The translations under genes and the position numbers were made by a program. A stretch of DNA of 64,000 bases, from contig CAYXVF010000015.1 in the NCBI GenBank assembly GCA_964468125.1, forward strand, positions 15,977-79,976, given 5' to 3'. The notes below the pieces were generated by a model. The model saw only the letters and a list, made by a program, of their open reading frames with translations, was not told the origin of the DNA and searched no databases. The stretch comes from CAYXVF01 sp964468125. GTDB taxonomy: Bacteria; Myxococcota; XYA12-FULL-58-9; CAYXVF01. Positions 25,887-33,904 of this stretch are shown one piece after another (positions within the stretch are counted from its first letter, which is position 1; every line of letters starts with the position of its first letter).

Positions 25887-27425
25887 GAAGAGGCTTTCCG
25901 ACTCGGCAGTGCCCCTGAGCTCCTCCCACCGGAGCGCTGCATGGTAGCTGCGCCAACGATCGACATAGGGCACGTGCCCGAAGCGCACCCGCGGCGTTGG
26001 ACTCTCACTCAAGAGCGCATATCGCGCATTGAGTCGATTGCCCTGCGCGGCGGTCAGAGAATTGTAGCGCAGACTGTGCCGGAAGCCCGCGGCTGCCAGG
26101 GTCTGGCGCAGAATGCTCGTGTGGATCGGCTGAGTTTTCTCGTCGTAGACCCAGGTTGCGACGAGTCCATCTTCTTTCAGGCGCGACCGCAGAGTACGAA
26201 AGAACTCCACCGAGTAGAGAGGGAGCAGCTTGTCGTGCTCGAGGCCCGGAAGGTCGAGAATCGCGAGATCGTAGCGATCTTCCGCCTCACGGATGAAGCT
26301 AAACGCGTCCGACACGATGAGCCGCAGCCGCGGATCGTCGTAAGCACCACGATGGTATTCCGAAAGAAGATCTGACTCTTTCGCGTAAGCCATGAACTCC
26401 GCGTCGATGTCGACCTGATCCACGTGCGCAACGTTCTCGTGGCGCATCAAGAAGGCGGTCGAGATGAAGTCACCTCCGCCGACGAGCAAGACGTTCAGTG
26501 GCCGTTCCGCATCGAGGTGAGCGATGGGCACGTCGATGAGCGCATGATGGTATTCCTCGATCCAGCTCTCGCACATCTGCAACAGCCCATCGAGATCCAG
26601 GCAGCGGTCGCGGCCAAAAGACCAGTGCAGGTCGTAGCGCCATATCTCCTGATAGCGGGTGGTCTGTACGTGTTTGATCTCGATGCCTTCGAGTGCATGA
26701 GAGAGCGGCTCGAAGCGCTCGCTCACGTGCCGCGTGGCGTACCAGCGACTCATCTCCGCCTGCAGCTCCGGCGCATACGCGATCGCCACGGCGCTCCCGA
26801 CGAAAATCAGCGCATTCGCCGCCAGAGCCCAGAGCGTGCGCCGACCGTAGAGGGTGAGAAAGCTCACCGCGGCGAAGGCATTGACCGCACCGGTCCCAAT
26901 CGCAGCGGCGATCAGGCCATGCTCCGGGTAGAGCCAAAGGCCATAGATGACCGTCCCGACGAGACTCCCAAAATAGTCCCAGCCGAGAACCTCGAAGATC
27001 GACCGGCGGTGCGGCGAGGCGAGGCTTGCGAGGAGCGGCAGCTCGATCCCGGAGAGAAGTCCAACGAGGATGACCGGCAAGTGGCTCAGAGCCAGGCTCC
27101 AGAGCGGACCCGCAGGAAGGTAGAGAATGAACAGAACTCCCAGAGGCCCGATCGTCGCGAGCGCGAGCTCTACGACATAGAAGGTGCGGGTCAAATCCCG
27201 CCATTCGCGGCGCGCGAAGAGGAACGCCCCAACGCCGAGGGACATGAGAAACAGGCCAATGGTGAGCGAGTAGCGCGTCACGGTCTGGCCATAGACGAGC
27301 GTCAGCGCCTGGGAGTAGATGAGCTCGTAGACGATGGAGCAGGCCGCGACGACGACCGTGTAAGCGCCGAGAATGCCTGGCTCGAGTCGTGGCGCGGTCG
27401 CGGATTCCGTCGACAGCTCTAGCAG
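25830..27425 (-). CDS. Membrane-bound spermidine synthase-like protein, CTG start
   Basis: The C-terminal half is a Rossmann methyltransferase-like domain resembling spermidine synthase: NVLLVGGGDFISTAFLM, QVDIDAEFMAYAKES, VSDAFSFIREAEDRYDLAIL and LDLPGLEH. The N-terminal half has about eight membrane helices (YSLTIGLFLMSLGVGAFL and so on). A GTG at 27281 would delete the first helix, whose sequence SIVYELIYSQALTLVYGQTV is in frame upstream. No ATG, GTG or TTG precedes it before an in-frame stop at 27443. CTG 27425, with AGGGAG six bases before, is the best start (531 residues). Confidence 0.75.
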   Translation of the reverse strand: MLELSTESATAPRLEPGILGAYTVVVAACSIVYELIYSQALTLVYGQTVTRYSLTIGLFLMSLGVGAFLFARREWRDLTRTFYVVELALATIGPLGVLFILYLPAGPLWSLALSHLPVILVGLLSGIELPLLASLASPHRRSIFEVLGWDYFGSLVGTVIYGLWLYPEHGLIAAAIGTGAVNAFAAVSFLTLYGRRTLWALAANALIFVGSAVAIAYAPELQAEMSRWYATRHVSERFEPLSHALEGIEIKHVQTTRYQEIWRYDLHWSFGRDRCLDLDGLLQMCESWIEEYHHALIDVPIAHLDAERPLNVLLVGGGDFISTAFLMRHENVAHVDQVDIDAEFMAYAKESDLLSEYHRGAYDDPRLRLIVSDAFSFIREAEDRYDLAILDLPGLEHDKLLPLYSVEFFRTLRSRLKEDGLVATWVYDEKTQPIHTSILRQTLAAAGFRHSLRYNSLTAAQGNRLNARYALLSESPTPRVRFGHVPYVDRWRSYHAALRWEELRGTAESESLFSVNSVFRPNLSMLIRRLR

Positions 27426-27439
27426 ATGGGGCTCCCTGG
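27425..27439 (-). promoter_or_regulatory. Ribosome binding site for the CTG start
   Basis: On the minus strand AGGGAG (27434-27439) is followed by CCCCAT and CTG (27423-27425). The spacing of six bases is optimal. This decides the start of the spermidine synthase-like gene, because no other start codon exists between the pilin stop and the first helix. Confidence 0.55.
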
Positions 27440-27440
27440 C

Positions 27441-28301
27441 TCAGGTTCCCGGGGGGCAACACCTCGGCCGAAGATTGCCGCACTGCTTGCCGGAACACTC
27501 TATGCCTGCAAGCGTCCACCCTTCCGGACAGTAAGCGCGGTTGTTGCTATCGCGACTGACGGCCACGCAAGCGCCAGAATTACCAGCGGGGGTCTGCTCC
27601 TCCTTCATCGCCTGGTAAGACGCCTCGTTGCCGGGCTCGGGCACGAGCGCGCAGCAGGTGACAAACCCAACAGGGGCGCCAAGGTTGGGACAGGAGAGCG
27701 TGCCGTCGAAGGTGCCCTCGTTGGCGCACCATCCACCGGGCACGAGTGACCGAAACACAGCCGCCGAGCCGGTCGGAACGTTGGTCATGACCGCGAACCC
27801 ACTCGCCAGCGGGTTGCCCGGGACGCGAACGATTTCGAGAACGTAGCGTTCGTTCCAAGGGTTTTCGAGGTCGCTATTCGAGACGCGAGCAACGTGGCAG
27901 CGATGGCCACCGTTGCCGTCGTCCTCGATGCCGTTGCCACGGAGGCAATCCTCCGCGGCATTTGCGCTGTCCTCGTATAGATCCCGGTCCGTGTCTCCGG
28001 GCCAATGCGACATGGTTGGATCGTAGTCGGGGTTGCCATCGTCCCCCGCGCTCGCGTTGTAGGGCGTCCAGCGGCTCGAGTTCGTGAAGTACCACTTCGC
28101 GTTGTCGAGGAGGACCATCACCTCAGACGCTGCTTGCTGGGACAGGTCGTTGCGATTGACTTCGATGAAGTCGGGGACGACGACGGTCGCCATGATCGCG
28201 ACCACTGCGAGCACGACCGCGAGCTCGATCAGCGTAAAGCCACTCTGTGTCACGCGACATCGGTAGTGCCACACGCGCATGGACTCCATTCGTTTGAGCA
28301 T
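27441..28301 (-). CDS. Prepilin-like protein with C-terminal cysteine motif, copy A
   Basis: ATG 28301 overlaps the stop of the upstream gene and follows GGTGGAG. The 286-residue product has the prepilin peptidase site and helix (SG|FTLIELAVVLAVVAIMATVV). A long globular domain ends with GIECSGKQCGNLRPRCCPPGT. The tail motif GI-x-C-x2-K-x-CG-x5-CC is shared with the adjacent copy B. It is much longer than a typical major pilin, so a minor or pseudopilin role is inferred. The stop is shared in frame with the gene downstream. Confidence 0.88.
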   Translation of the reverse strand: MLKRMESMRVWHYRCRVTQSGFTLIELAVVLAVVAIMATVVVPDFIEVNRNDLSQQAASEVMVLLDNAKWYFTNSSRWTPYNASAGDDGNPDYDPTMSHWPGDTDRDLYEDSANAAEDCLRGNGIEDDGNGGHRCHVARVSNSDLENPWNERYVLEIVRVPGNPLASGFAVMTNVPTGSAAVFRSLVPGGWCANEGTFDGTLSCPNLGAPVGFVTCCALVPEPGNEASYQAMKEEQTPAGNSGACVAVSRDSNNRAYCPEGWTLAGIECSGKQCGNLRPRCCPPGT

Positions 28302-29125
28302 CACTCCACCACCTGGCAACAGATCGTATCCGGATCTCCGCACTCTTTGCTCGCACATTTGATACCGCGGGCAACGTAGCCGTCGTCACAACCGCCGCCG
28401 TCGGGGACGAGCATCTCGTTCTCGCAAGTCGCGGCGCTGCTCGCCTCCGGGGTAACCTCTGTGACCATTTCCTCGAAAGAGGCCTCACGCCCGGGTCTCG
28501 GAATCGTCGAGCAGCAAGTCGCATAGCCGGCGGGTCGCGGCGTCAGTGGAAAGCAATACTGCGGCGCCGTGCCGCCGTTGAAGCCTGCCTCGCATTCGCC
28601 GCCGGGCACGAACGAGCGCAACACACCCGCGACGGACCGAGGGACGTTGGTCGCTACGTTGATCCCCTGCATTTGGGGTACGAGGTTGATCTCGTAGGGC
28701 TGGTCCCAAGGATTGACGAGCGCGCTTGCGGGCAGATAGGCGATGTCACAGTTGATCCGCACCGTCGTGCCGTCTGGAAGATTCCCTGCACCTAGAGCCG
28801 TTCCCAAACCTCTGAGACAGTCCTCGGCCGCATTCGCACCGTTTTCGTCGTAGTCCGGCGGATACACACGGTCTCCCGGCCAGCGCATCGCGCCCGGTCT
28901 GAAATCGCCCTGGTCGTTCCACGTCGCGGAGTTCGAGTAGTACCACTTCGCCGTGTCGAGGATGAGGCCCACCTCGCGCGCGCTCTGCTCGGCGAGGTCG
29001 TTGCGGGCGACCTCGATGAAGTCCGGGACGACGACCGCAGCGAGGATCGAGACGACCGCCAACACGATCGCGAGCTCGACCAGGGTAAAGCCCACCGTCT
29101 TTCTAGCGCGCGCAGCTCGTTTCAC
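28301..29125 (-). CDS. Prepilin-like protein with C-terminal cysteine motif, copy B
   Basis: The start is GTG 29125 with GAGG eight bases upstream. The 274-residue product has the prepilin motif VG|FTLVELAIVLAVVSILAAVV, a hydrophobic N-terminal helix and a globular domain ending GIKCASKECGDPDTICCQVVE. It is paralogous to copy A: both have RSLVPGG or RSFVPGG and DFIEV[NA]RNDL. The Cys tail should form disulphides in the periplasm. Order and coupling indicate copy B is translated first, then copy A. Confidence 0.88.
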   Translation of the reverse strand: MKRAARARKTVGFTLVELAIVLAVVSILAAVVVPDFIEVARNDLAEQSAREVGLILDTAKWYYSNSATWNDQGDFRPGAMRWPGDRVYPPDYDENGANAAEDCLRGLGTALGAGNLPDGTTVRINCDIAYLPASALVNPWDQPYEINLVPQMQGINVATNVPRSVAGVLRSFVPGGECEAGFNGGTAPQYCFPLTPRPAGYATCCSTIPRPGREASFEEMVTEVTPEASSAATCENEMLVPDGGGCDDGYVARGIKCASKECGDPDTICCQVVE

Positions 29126-29215
29126 GGCAAAACCTCAGCTCGGAAAGAATCAATCGAATGGTAGCGCCAGAAGAGCGTCACCCGCCACCGAAAAATGCGA
29201 TGATTCAAAATCAGC

Positions 29216-29243
29216 TTGTCAGCGGCTGCGCCCATGCTACCTT
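29216..29243 (+). promoter_or_regulatory. Possible sigma70-type promoter of the prepilin at 29265
   Basis: TTGTCA (29216-29221, five of six consensus bases) is followed after 16 bases by TACCTT (29238-29243, three of six). It lies 22 bases upstream of the start, leaving room for GAGGAG. The -10 match is weak. Confidence 0.35.
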
Positions 29244-29264
29244 TTGGGTCATTGAGGAGCTGTC

Positions 29265-30005
29265 ATGACGAGACGCGCGGCTAGAAGTGAGCGGGGCATG
29301 ACCCTCATCGAGATCGGCATGGTACTCGCCGTGACGGTCATCATACTCGGCGCCATCGCGCCGCGCCTCTCCAGTATGGTCGATACGTCGAAACAAGACG
29401 CGACGGCTCGAGAGCTCGTGCAGCTCCACGCGATGGCTGCGCCCATTATCGAAAAACTCGGCTTCCCGACCAATCCGGGCGGTGTGGTGGTTCCTCGTAC
29501 CCCTCTCACGCCGGCGGGCCGACTCAGCATGCCCGGGGGAGCGGCGGACGTGTTCCCTACCTATTTCGATGGACAGAACCCCTTCCAGGCTGCCAACCCT
29601 TATTTCTTGACGATTCAAAAGCAGTTTCTTGGCGGTGCGGGCGGATGGTCCCACGACATGTACGTAGCCACCATCGACACGTGCATCCCCGACGAAATGC
29701 GCGGCATCGACCAGCGGCATTCGGGCTTTTTGGTGCAACCGCCCGGGGGCTTTTGCGCTGGTGACGAAGTCCGCGTCGTCTACCAGTCGCTCGTGTCGTT
29801 TTCAGAAGCGGTGCGCGAGCTACGCGCCATGCGTCGCTACTACTGCTGCGGCGATCGAAACTCGGGGAGCCCAACTTACTCGGGCGAAGTCTTTTGTTCC
29901 CAGTGGGGGCAAGACGTGAGTCCGACGGGCACGCTCGGGTTTGACGCAGCTGAGGCGCGCAACGCGTTTTTTTCCGATGGCTCTACGGCGTTATTTTGCC
30001 GCTGA
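29265..30005 (+). CDS. Prepilin-like protein
   Basis: This 246-residue protein has prepilin motif RG|MTLIEIGMVLAVTVIILGAI and a globular domain with several cysteines (RRYYCCGDRNSG, GEVFCSQWGQ). GAGGAG precedes the ATG. It is divergent from copies A and B and has no detected repeat of their C-terminal tail, but the cysteine-rich character is similar. It probably contributes a minor subunit of a type IV pilus or pseudopilus. Its last 15 bases overlap the convergent methyltransferase gene. Confidence 0.85.
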   Translation: MTRRAARSERGMTLIEIGMVLAVTVIILGAIAPRLSSMVDTSKQDATARELVQLHAMAAPIIEKLGFPTNPGGVVVPRTPLTPAGRLSMPGGAADVFPTYFDGQNPFQAANPYFLTIQKQFLGGAGGWSHDMYVATIDTCIPDEMRGIDQRHSGFLVQPPGGFCAGDEVRVVYQSLVSFSEAVRELRAMRRYYCCGDRNSGSPTYSGEVFCSQWGQDVSPTGTLGFDAAEARNAFFSDGSTALFCR

Positions 30006-30914
30006 CAGATTGTCGGCCTTTCTGAAAACAAACAGAATCTCGTCCTGGTCGTCGACGCGCGCGAGGGAGTGTTTCGCTTCGAGCTCAAAGCCGAGTGCGG
30101 TCACGGTCGCTACGAACTCCTGGTAGGTCGGGTAAAACATGTGATGGCTCTGGCGATAGACTTCCTCACCATCGACGAAGAACGTCTCGTCGTAGGTAAC
30201 GTGCTCGCCCTCGTGCACTGCCCAGACGCCATAGCGGTCCACTCGGTAGGGGCCGAGTCCAAAGTGTTTGTCTGAGGAGTACCACGCCTCTCGGTTCGGA
30301 AAGGCGCGCCGATCCATGAGGTCGATGAAGAGCAGCCCGCCAGGAACGAGCCAGCGATGAAAGTTCCGAAGCGGTTCCCGATAGTCCTCGGTGTAGAAGA
30401 TCGGCGAGTAGAACGACGTCAGCGCGTCAAAGCGGCCTTCCGGGAACAGCGAGCCATCGCGAAAATCTCCCTCCACGAAACTCGCAGTCGGAGACTTGAG
30501 CCTGGCGATCCTCAGCATTGCCGGCGATGAGTCGACGCAGCTCATTTCATGGAGTCGACTGAGAATGCGGACCTCGTTGCCCGTGCCGCAGCCAGCGTCG
30601 AGCACGCGCAGTCGCCCCGGTCCCTCGCGGCTCAACCGCTCGATCACGTGTTGGGTCAGGAACCACTGGCGTCCTTCGACGTAGAGCTGATCGTAGATGG
30701 CGGCGTAGAACGTGTCGTAGACCGGCGCATCGGCAGGATACTCTCCCGATGCGATGGCCTCGATGCCGGCGAGCGCATCCTTGGTGACCTCCGGGTGAAC
30801 CACCCGATAGGGTTCGTACTGCAGCCGCGTAGAAGTTTCCTGCCACCAGACGACGAGCACGACCGCGCAGACCAGTAGCATCACCACGCCAATCGCCGTG
30901 CGTCGCTTCTTCAT
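29991..30914 (-). CDS. Membrane-anchored SAM-dependent methyltransferase
   Basis: ATG 30914 is preceded by AGGGGAACG. The 307-residue product has an N-terminal helix (TAIGVVMLLVCAVVLVVWW) and a class I methyltransferase domain: RVLDAGCGTGNEVRIL (motif I), CVDSSPAMLRIAR, EGDFRDGSLF and LVPGGLLFIDLMDR. Anchor orientation would put the catalytic domain outside the cytoplasm if the helix were a signal anchor with N-in, which is unusual for a SAM enzyme. It is next to the prepilin and PilT genes. Substrate unknown. Confidence 0.83.
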   Translation of the reverse strand: MKKRRTAIGVVMLLVCAVVLVVWWQETSTRLQYEPYRVVHPEVTKDALAGIEAIASGEYPADAPVYDTFYAAIYDQLYVEGRQWFLTQHVIERLSREGPGRLRVLDAGCGTGNEVRILSRLHEMSCVDSSPAMLRIARLKSPTASFVEGDFRDGSLFPEGRFDALTSFYSPIFYTEDYREPLRNFHRWLVPGGLLFIDLMDRRAFPNREAWYSSDKHFGLGPYRVDRYGVWAVHEGEHVTYDETFFVDGEEVYRQSHHMFYPTYQEFVATVTALGFELEAKHSLARVDDQDEILFVFRKADNLSAAK

Positions 30915-31001
30915 CGTTCCCCTATTTTCCCGACCGTGGCGCCCTTGTCCACTCCAGGAAGGAGTGGATTCCCTCGGCGCCATCGCGCATTATATACTGG
31001 C

Positions 31002-32051
31002 ATGTCCGATTCGCGGTTCCTAGAGATCCTGCGCCGGGCCATCGCGCTCGGCGCTAGCGACATTCACTTGCACGCCGGTGCCCCCATCGGGCTTCGGGTC
31101 AACGGCAACCTGGTGATCAAGGGCTCACCGATCCCGGCGGCGGAGTCGAACAAGATGCTCCAGAGCATCTTGAATGACCACCAGAAGCGCCGCTTCGAAG
31201 AGACCGGCGAGGTCGACTTCTCGTTCACCGACGAAGAAGTCGGGCGTTTTCGCTGCAACATCTATCGCCAGAACACGGGAATGGACGGGGTTTTTCGCGT
31301 CATCCCCACCGTCCCGCCGAGCTTTCAGGATCTGCGTCTCCCCGAGCACGTTCAGGAGTTCACCCGCTATAAGGACGGACTCGTCGTCATCGTCGGGCCG
31401 TCCGGAAGCGGCAAATCCTCGACGATGGCGGCGATGATCGACTCGATCAACAACGAACGAGAAGATCACATCATCATGATCGAGGAGCCCACCGAGTACA
31501 TCCACCCGTCGAAGCGCGGGGTGGTGAACCAACGGCAGGTCCGCAAACACACCGAGTCCTACGCCAACGCTCTGCGCGCCGCCCTGCGTGAAGACCCGGA
31601 CGTCATCGCTGTCGGCGAGCTTCGCGACGAGGAAACGATTTCACTGGCCATGACCGCCGCGGAGACCGGCCACTTGGTCATTTCCACCCTCCACACGAGC
31701 AACGCGATTCAAACCGTCGACCGGCTGATCAACGCGTTCCAGCCCCTCGAGCAATCCCGGGTGCGTACCGCCCTCAGTCAAACGCTGCGCGCCGTAGTTT
31801 GTCAGAAACTGATCAGCACGATCGACGGCAAGTCGCGGGTCGCGGCGTTCGAGATCCTGATCAACACGCCCTCTATCGCCCAGCTCATTCGCGAGCAGGA
31901 AACCCTGCAGATCAAGTCGCTGATGGAGCTCGGAGGCAACCTCGGCATGTGTCTCTTTGACCAATCACTCGCGGGCCTCGTCCGACAGGGTTTGATCTCG
32001 GTTGCGGAAGCGACGCGCCATAGCGACAATCCGGAAGGATTCTCGGTCTAG
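31002..32051 (+). CDS. pilT: PilT-like retraction ATPase 1
   Basis: ATG 31002 gives 349 residues. The N-terminal PAS-like domain (ASDIHLHAGAPIGLRVNGNL) is followed by Walker A VIVGPSGSGKSSTMA, the Asp-box region and Walker B DPDVIAVGELRDEETISLAM, then HLVISTLHTSNAIQTVDRLI. This is the PilT/GspE secretion ATPase family, PilT subtype by length and lack of a zinc motif. It would power pilus retraction. It is followed by the second PilT-like gene, 10 bases downstream. Confidence 0.9.
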   Translation: MSDSRFLEILRRAIALGASDIHLHAGAPIGLRVNGNLVIKGSPIPAAESNKMLQSILNDHQKRRFEETGEVDFSFTDEEVGRFRCNIYRQNTGMDGVFRVIPTVPPSFQDLRLPEHVQEFTRYKDGLVVIVGPSGSGKSSTMAAMIDSINNEREDHIIMIEEPTEYIHPSKRGVVNQRQVRKHTESYANALRAALREDPDVIAVGELRDEETISLAMTAAETGHLVISTLHTSNAIQTVDRLINAFQPLEQSRVRTALSQTLRAVVCQKLISTIDGKSRVAAFEILINTPSIAQLIREQETLQIKSLMELGGNLGMCLFDQSLAGLVRQGLISVAEATRHSDNPEGFSV

Positions 32052-32061
32052 GAGGGAGCGC

Positions 32062-33177
32062 ATGTCTCAGCTCGACGAGCTACTCGAATACACCAAGGAG
32101 CGCGGCGCATCCGACCTCCACCTCGTGGCGGGCCTCGAGCCGCGCATTCGGCTGCACGGCAAGCTTCGTGCGATCACCGATTGGCCTCCGATGTCGCACA
32201 AGGTGCTTCTCGAGGTCTTCAAAGAGATCTGTCCGGAGGATCGTTGGAAGCACTTCATCAAGCGGCGGGACATCGACTTCGCGTACGCGATCCCAGGAGT
32301 CGCGCGCTATCGCGTCAACCTCTTCTACCAGGAAAATGGCTGCGGCGGAGTCATGCGAGTCGTCCCAGACTCGATCATTCCCTTTCACGAGCTCTTGCTC
32401 CCCAAGATGGTCGAGCGATTTGCCCATCTCAAGAAGGGTCTCGTGCTCATGACCGGCGCGACCGGGTCCGGTAAGTCGACCACGATGGCGGCGATCATCG
32501 ACCTCATCAACCGCGCCTACACCAGACACATCGTGACCATCGAAGACCCGCTCGAGTTCATTCACCAAAGCAAGAACTCGATCATCTCCCACCGCGAGGT
32601 GGGCCTGCAGAGCGCCTCCTTTGGCAACGCGCTGCGATCGGCCATTCGTCAGGACGCCGACGTCATCCTGGTGGGAGAGATGCGTGACGCCGAAACGATT
32701 TCGCTCGCGCTTCAGGCCGCGGAAATGGGCGTCCTCGTGTTCTCGTCCTTGCACTCGAACAACGCCGCCGCCGCCGTCGACCGTATCGTCGGTGTCTATC
32801 CTACGGAGCAGCATGGACTGATCCGCTCGATTCTCGCGGAGACGCTCCAGGGTGTGATCGCTCAGATCCTGGTTCCGCTCCGAGACGGCGAGGGCCGCCG
32901 CGCCGCCGTCGAAGTGCTCCGCCGCACCCCTGCCCTACCGAACGTCATTCGGGACGGGCAGATGTCGCGCATCTACTCACTGATGAGCGGTGAAGACCTG
33001 CTGACCATGGACGACACGCTCGTGAAGTTCGTGGAAGAAGACGTGATCGACGTGAGCCTCGCCCGTGACAAGTGCAGGGACAAGGAGCGTACCTTCAAAC
33101 GTCTGAATCGGGTGCTCGCAAAAAAGGCGGAAGAAGAACGCGAGCGCATGGAGCGCGAGCAACAACGGGCGGGGTGA
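32062..33177 (+). CDS. PilT-like retraction ATPase 2 (PilU-like)
   Basis: The 371-residue product has GGAGGGAG before ATG 32062. Motifs: ASDLHLVAGLEPRIRLHGKL, MTGATGSGKSTTMAAI, DADVILVGEMRDAETISLA and VFSSLHSNNAAAAVDRIVG. It ends in a charged Glu/Arg-rich tail (AEEERERMEREQQRAG), a feature seen in PilT/PilU-type paralogues. Tandem PilT genes often include a PilT and a PilU. Which of the two is the main motor cannot be told from sequence. Confidence 0.9.
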   Translation: MSQLDELLEYTKERGASDLHLVAGLEPRIRLHGKLRAITDWPPMSHKVLLEVFKEICPEDRWKHFIKRRDIDFAYAIPGVARYRVNLFYQENGCGGVMRVVPDSIIPFHELLLPKMVERFAHLKKGLVLMTGATGSGKSTTMAAIIDLINRAYTRHIVTIEDPLEFIHQSKNSIISHREVGLQSASFGNALRSAIRQDADVILVGEMRDAETISLALQAAEMGVLVFSSLHSNNAAAAVDRIVGVYPTEQHGLIRSILAETLQGVIAQILVPLRDGEGRRAAVEVLRRTPALPNVIRDGQMSRIYSLMSGEDLLTMDDTLVKFVEEDVIDVSLARDKCRDKERTFKRLNRVLAKKAEEERERMEREQQRAG

Positions 33178-33260
33178 GACTTCAGCGACCTGAGCGTCTC
33201 TCTCTCATGGCAAACAAATGTGACCTCCCTCTCTCGACGTGACGTCCCCAAGAACTGCCC

Positions 33261-33290
33261 GAAGCAGGCTTTCAGACGAAAGCCTGCTTC
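33261..33290. terminator. Perfect 13-bp inverted repeat, likely bidirectional terminator
   Basis: GAAGCAGGCTTTC (33261-33273) and its exact complement (33278-33290) flank a four-base loop AGAC. It lies between the convergent pilT2 and pilin genes, where a bidirectional terminator is expected. No long U-run flanks it. Confidence 0.7.
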
Positions 33291-33311
33291 AGCGTCGACC
33301 TTCGGTTCTCC

Positions 33312-33821
33312 TTAAAGAACGAAGCAGAGCGTGACGTTGGTTGCCGTAGCGGGCGGTGCAGCCGGATCCGCGCAACCGGTGAGACCCGCATAGGTCGCGA
33401 CCATCGAGCGGTCTTCGACCTTGCCGCGCACGATGTCCGCACAGGGCGCGCCATCCGCGTCGTTCGCACAAGCGATGTTGATGGAGAATGCCCGTCCATC
33501 GGTTGCAACGTCGCCGCTGGTGAAGGTGAAGTCTGGGACGACTTCGGTGCCTGCATCGAAGGGGATGAGGTTGCGGTTGAACAGGTCCGTGAGGATGTCC
33601 GCGCCGCTGTTTCGGATGATTCCAGCGGAAGTACCAGCGAAGACTTTCGCCGCCTTCTGCGTGTTGTCCACCGCCTCGATCACCTTCGAGACACGAGACT
33701 GGACCAAGAAGCCTCGTCCGACGATGACGATCGTCGCGAGGACCGCGATGACGCCGATGACGATGCCTAGCTCGATGAGGGTAAACCCTCGCTCCCTCTT
33801 CCGAATGCCACGTGAAAACAT
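33312..33821 (-). CDS. pilA: Type IV pilin-like protein
   Basis: The 169-residue protein has a short leader, MFSRGIRKRERG, cleaved before FTLIELGIVIGVIAVLATIV, the hydrophobic N-terminal helix, and a small globular domain with cysteines (ACANDADGAPCADIV, TGCADPAAPP) that could form the C-terminal disulphide loop. GGAGGAGAGAG precedes the ATG. It is upstream of nothing on the minus strand but directly downstream of pilC in orientation. Length and position suit a major pilin. The symbol is positional. A similar protein is encoded at 45394. Confidence 0.88.
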   Translation of the reverse strand: MFSRGIRKRERGFTLIELGIVIGVIAVLATIVIVGRGFLVQSRVSKVIEAVDNTQKAAKVFAGTSAGIIRNSGADILTDLFNRNLIPFDAGTEVVPDFTFTSGDVATDGRAFSINIACANDADGAPCADIVRGKVEDRSMVATYAGLTGCADPAAPPATATNVTLCFVL

Positions 33822-33904
33822 GCGTACTCTCTCCTCCGCTAAACGCGGACCGGGTGTTTGGTTATCCAGTGTTAGCAGGGTATCTCTAAGCTCTCAACGA
33901 AACA

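Noticed and set aside
27282..27425. GTG 27281 as the start of the spermidine synthase-like gene
   Set aside because: It would remove an in-frame membrane helix with family-like sequence and lacks a ribosome site at that position.
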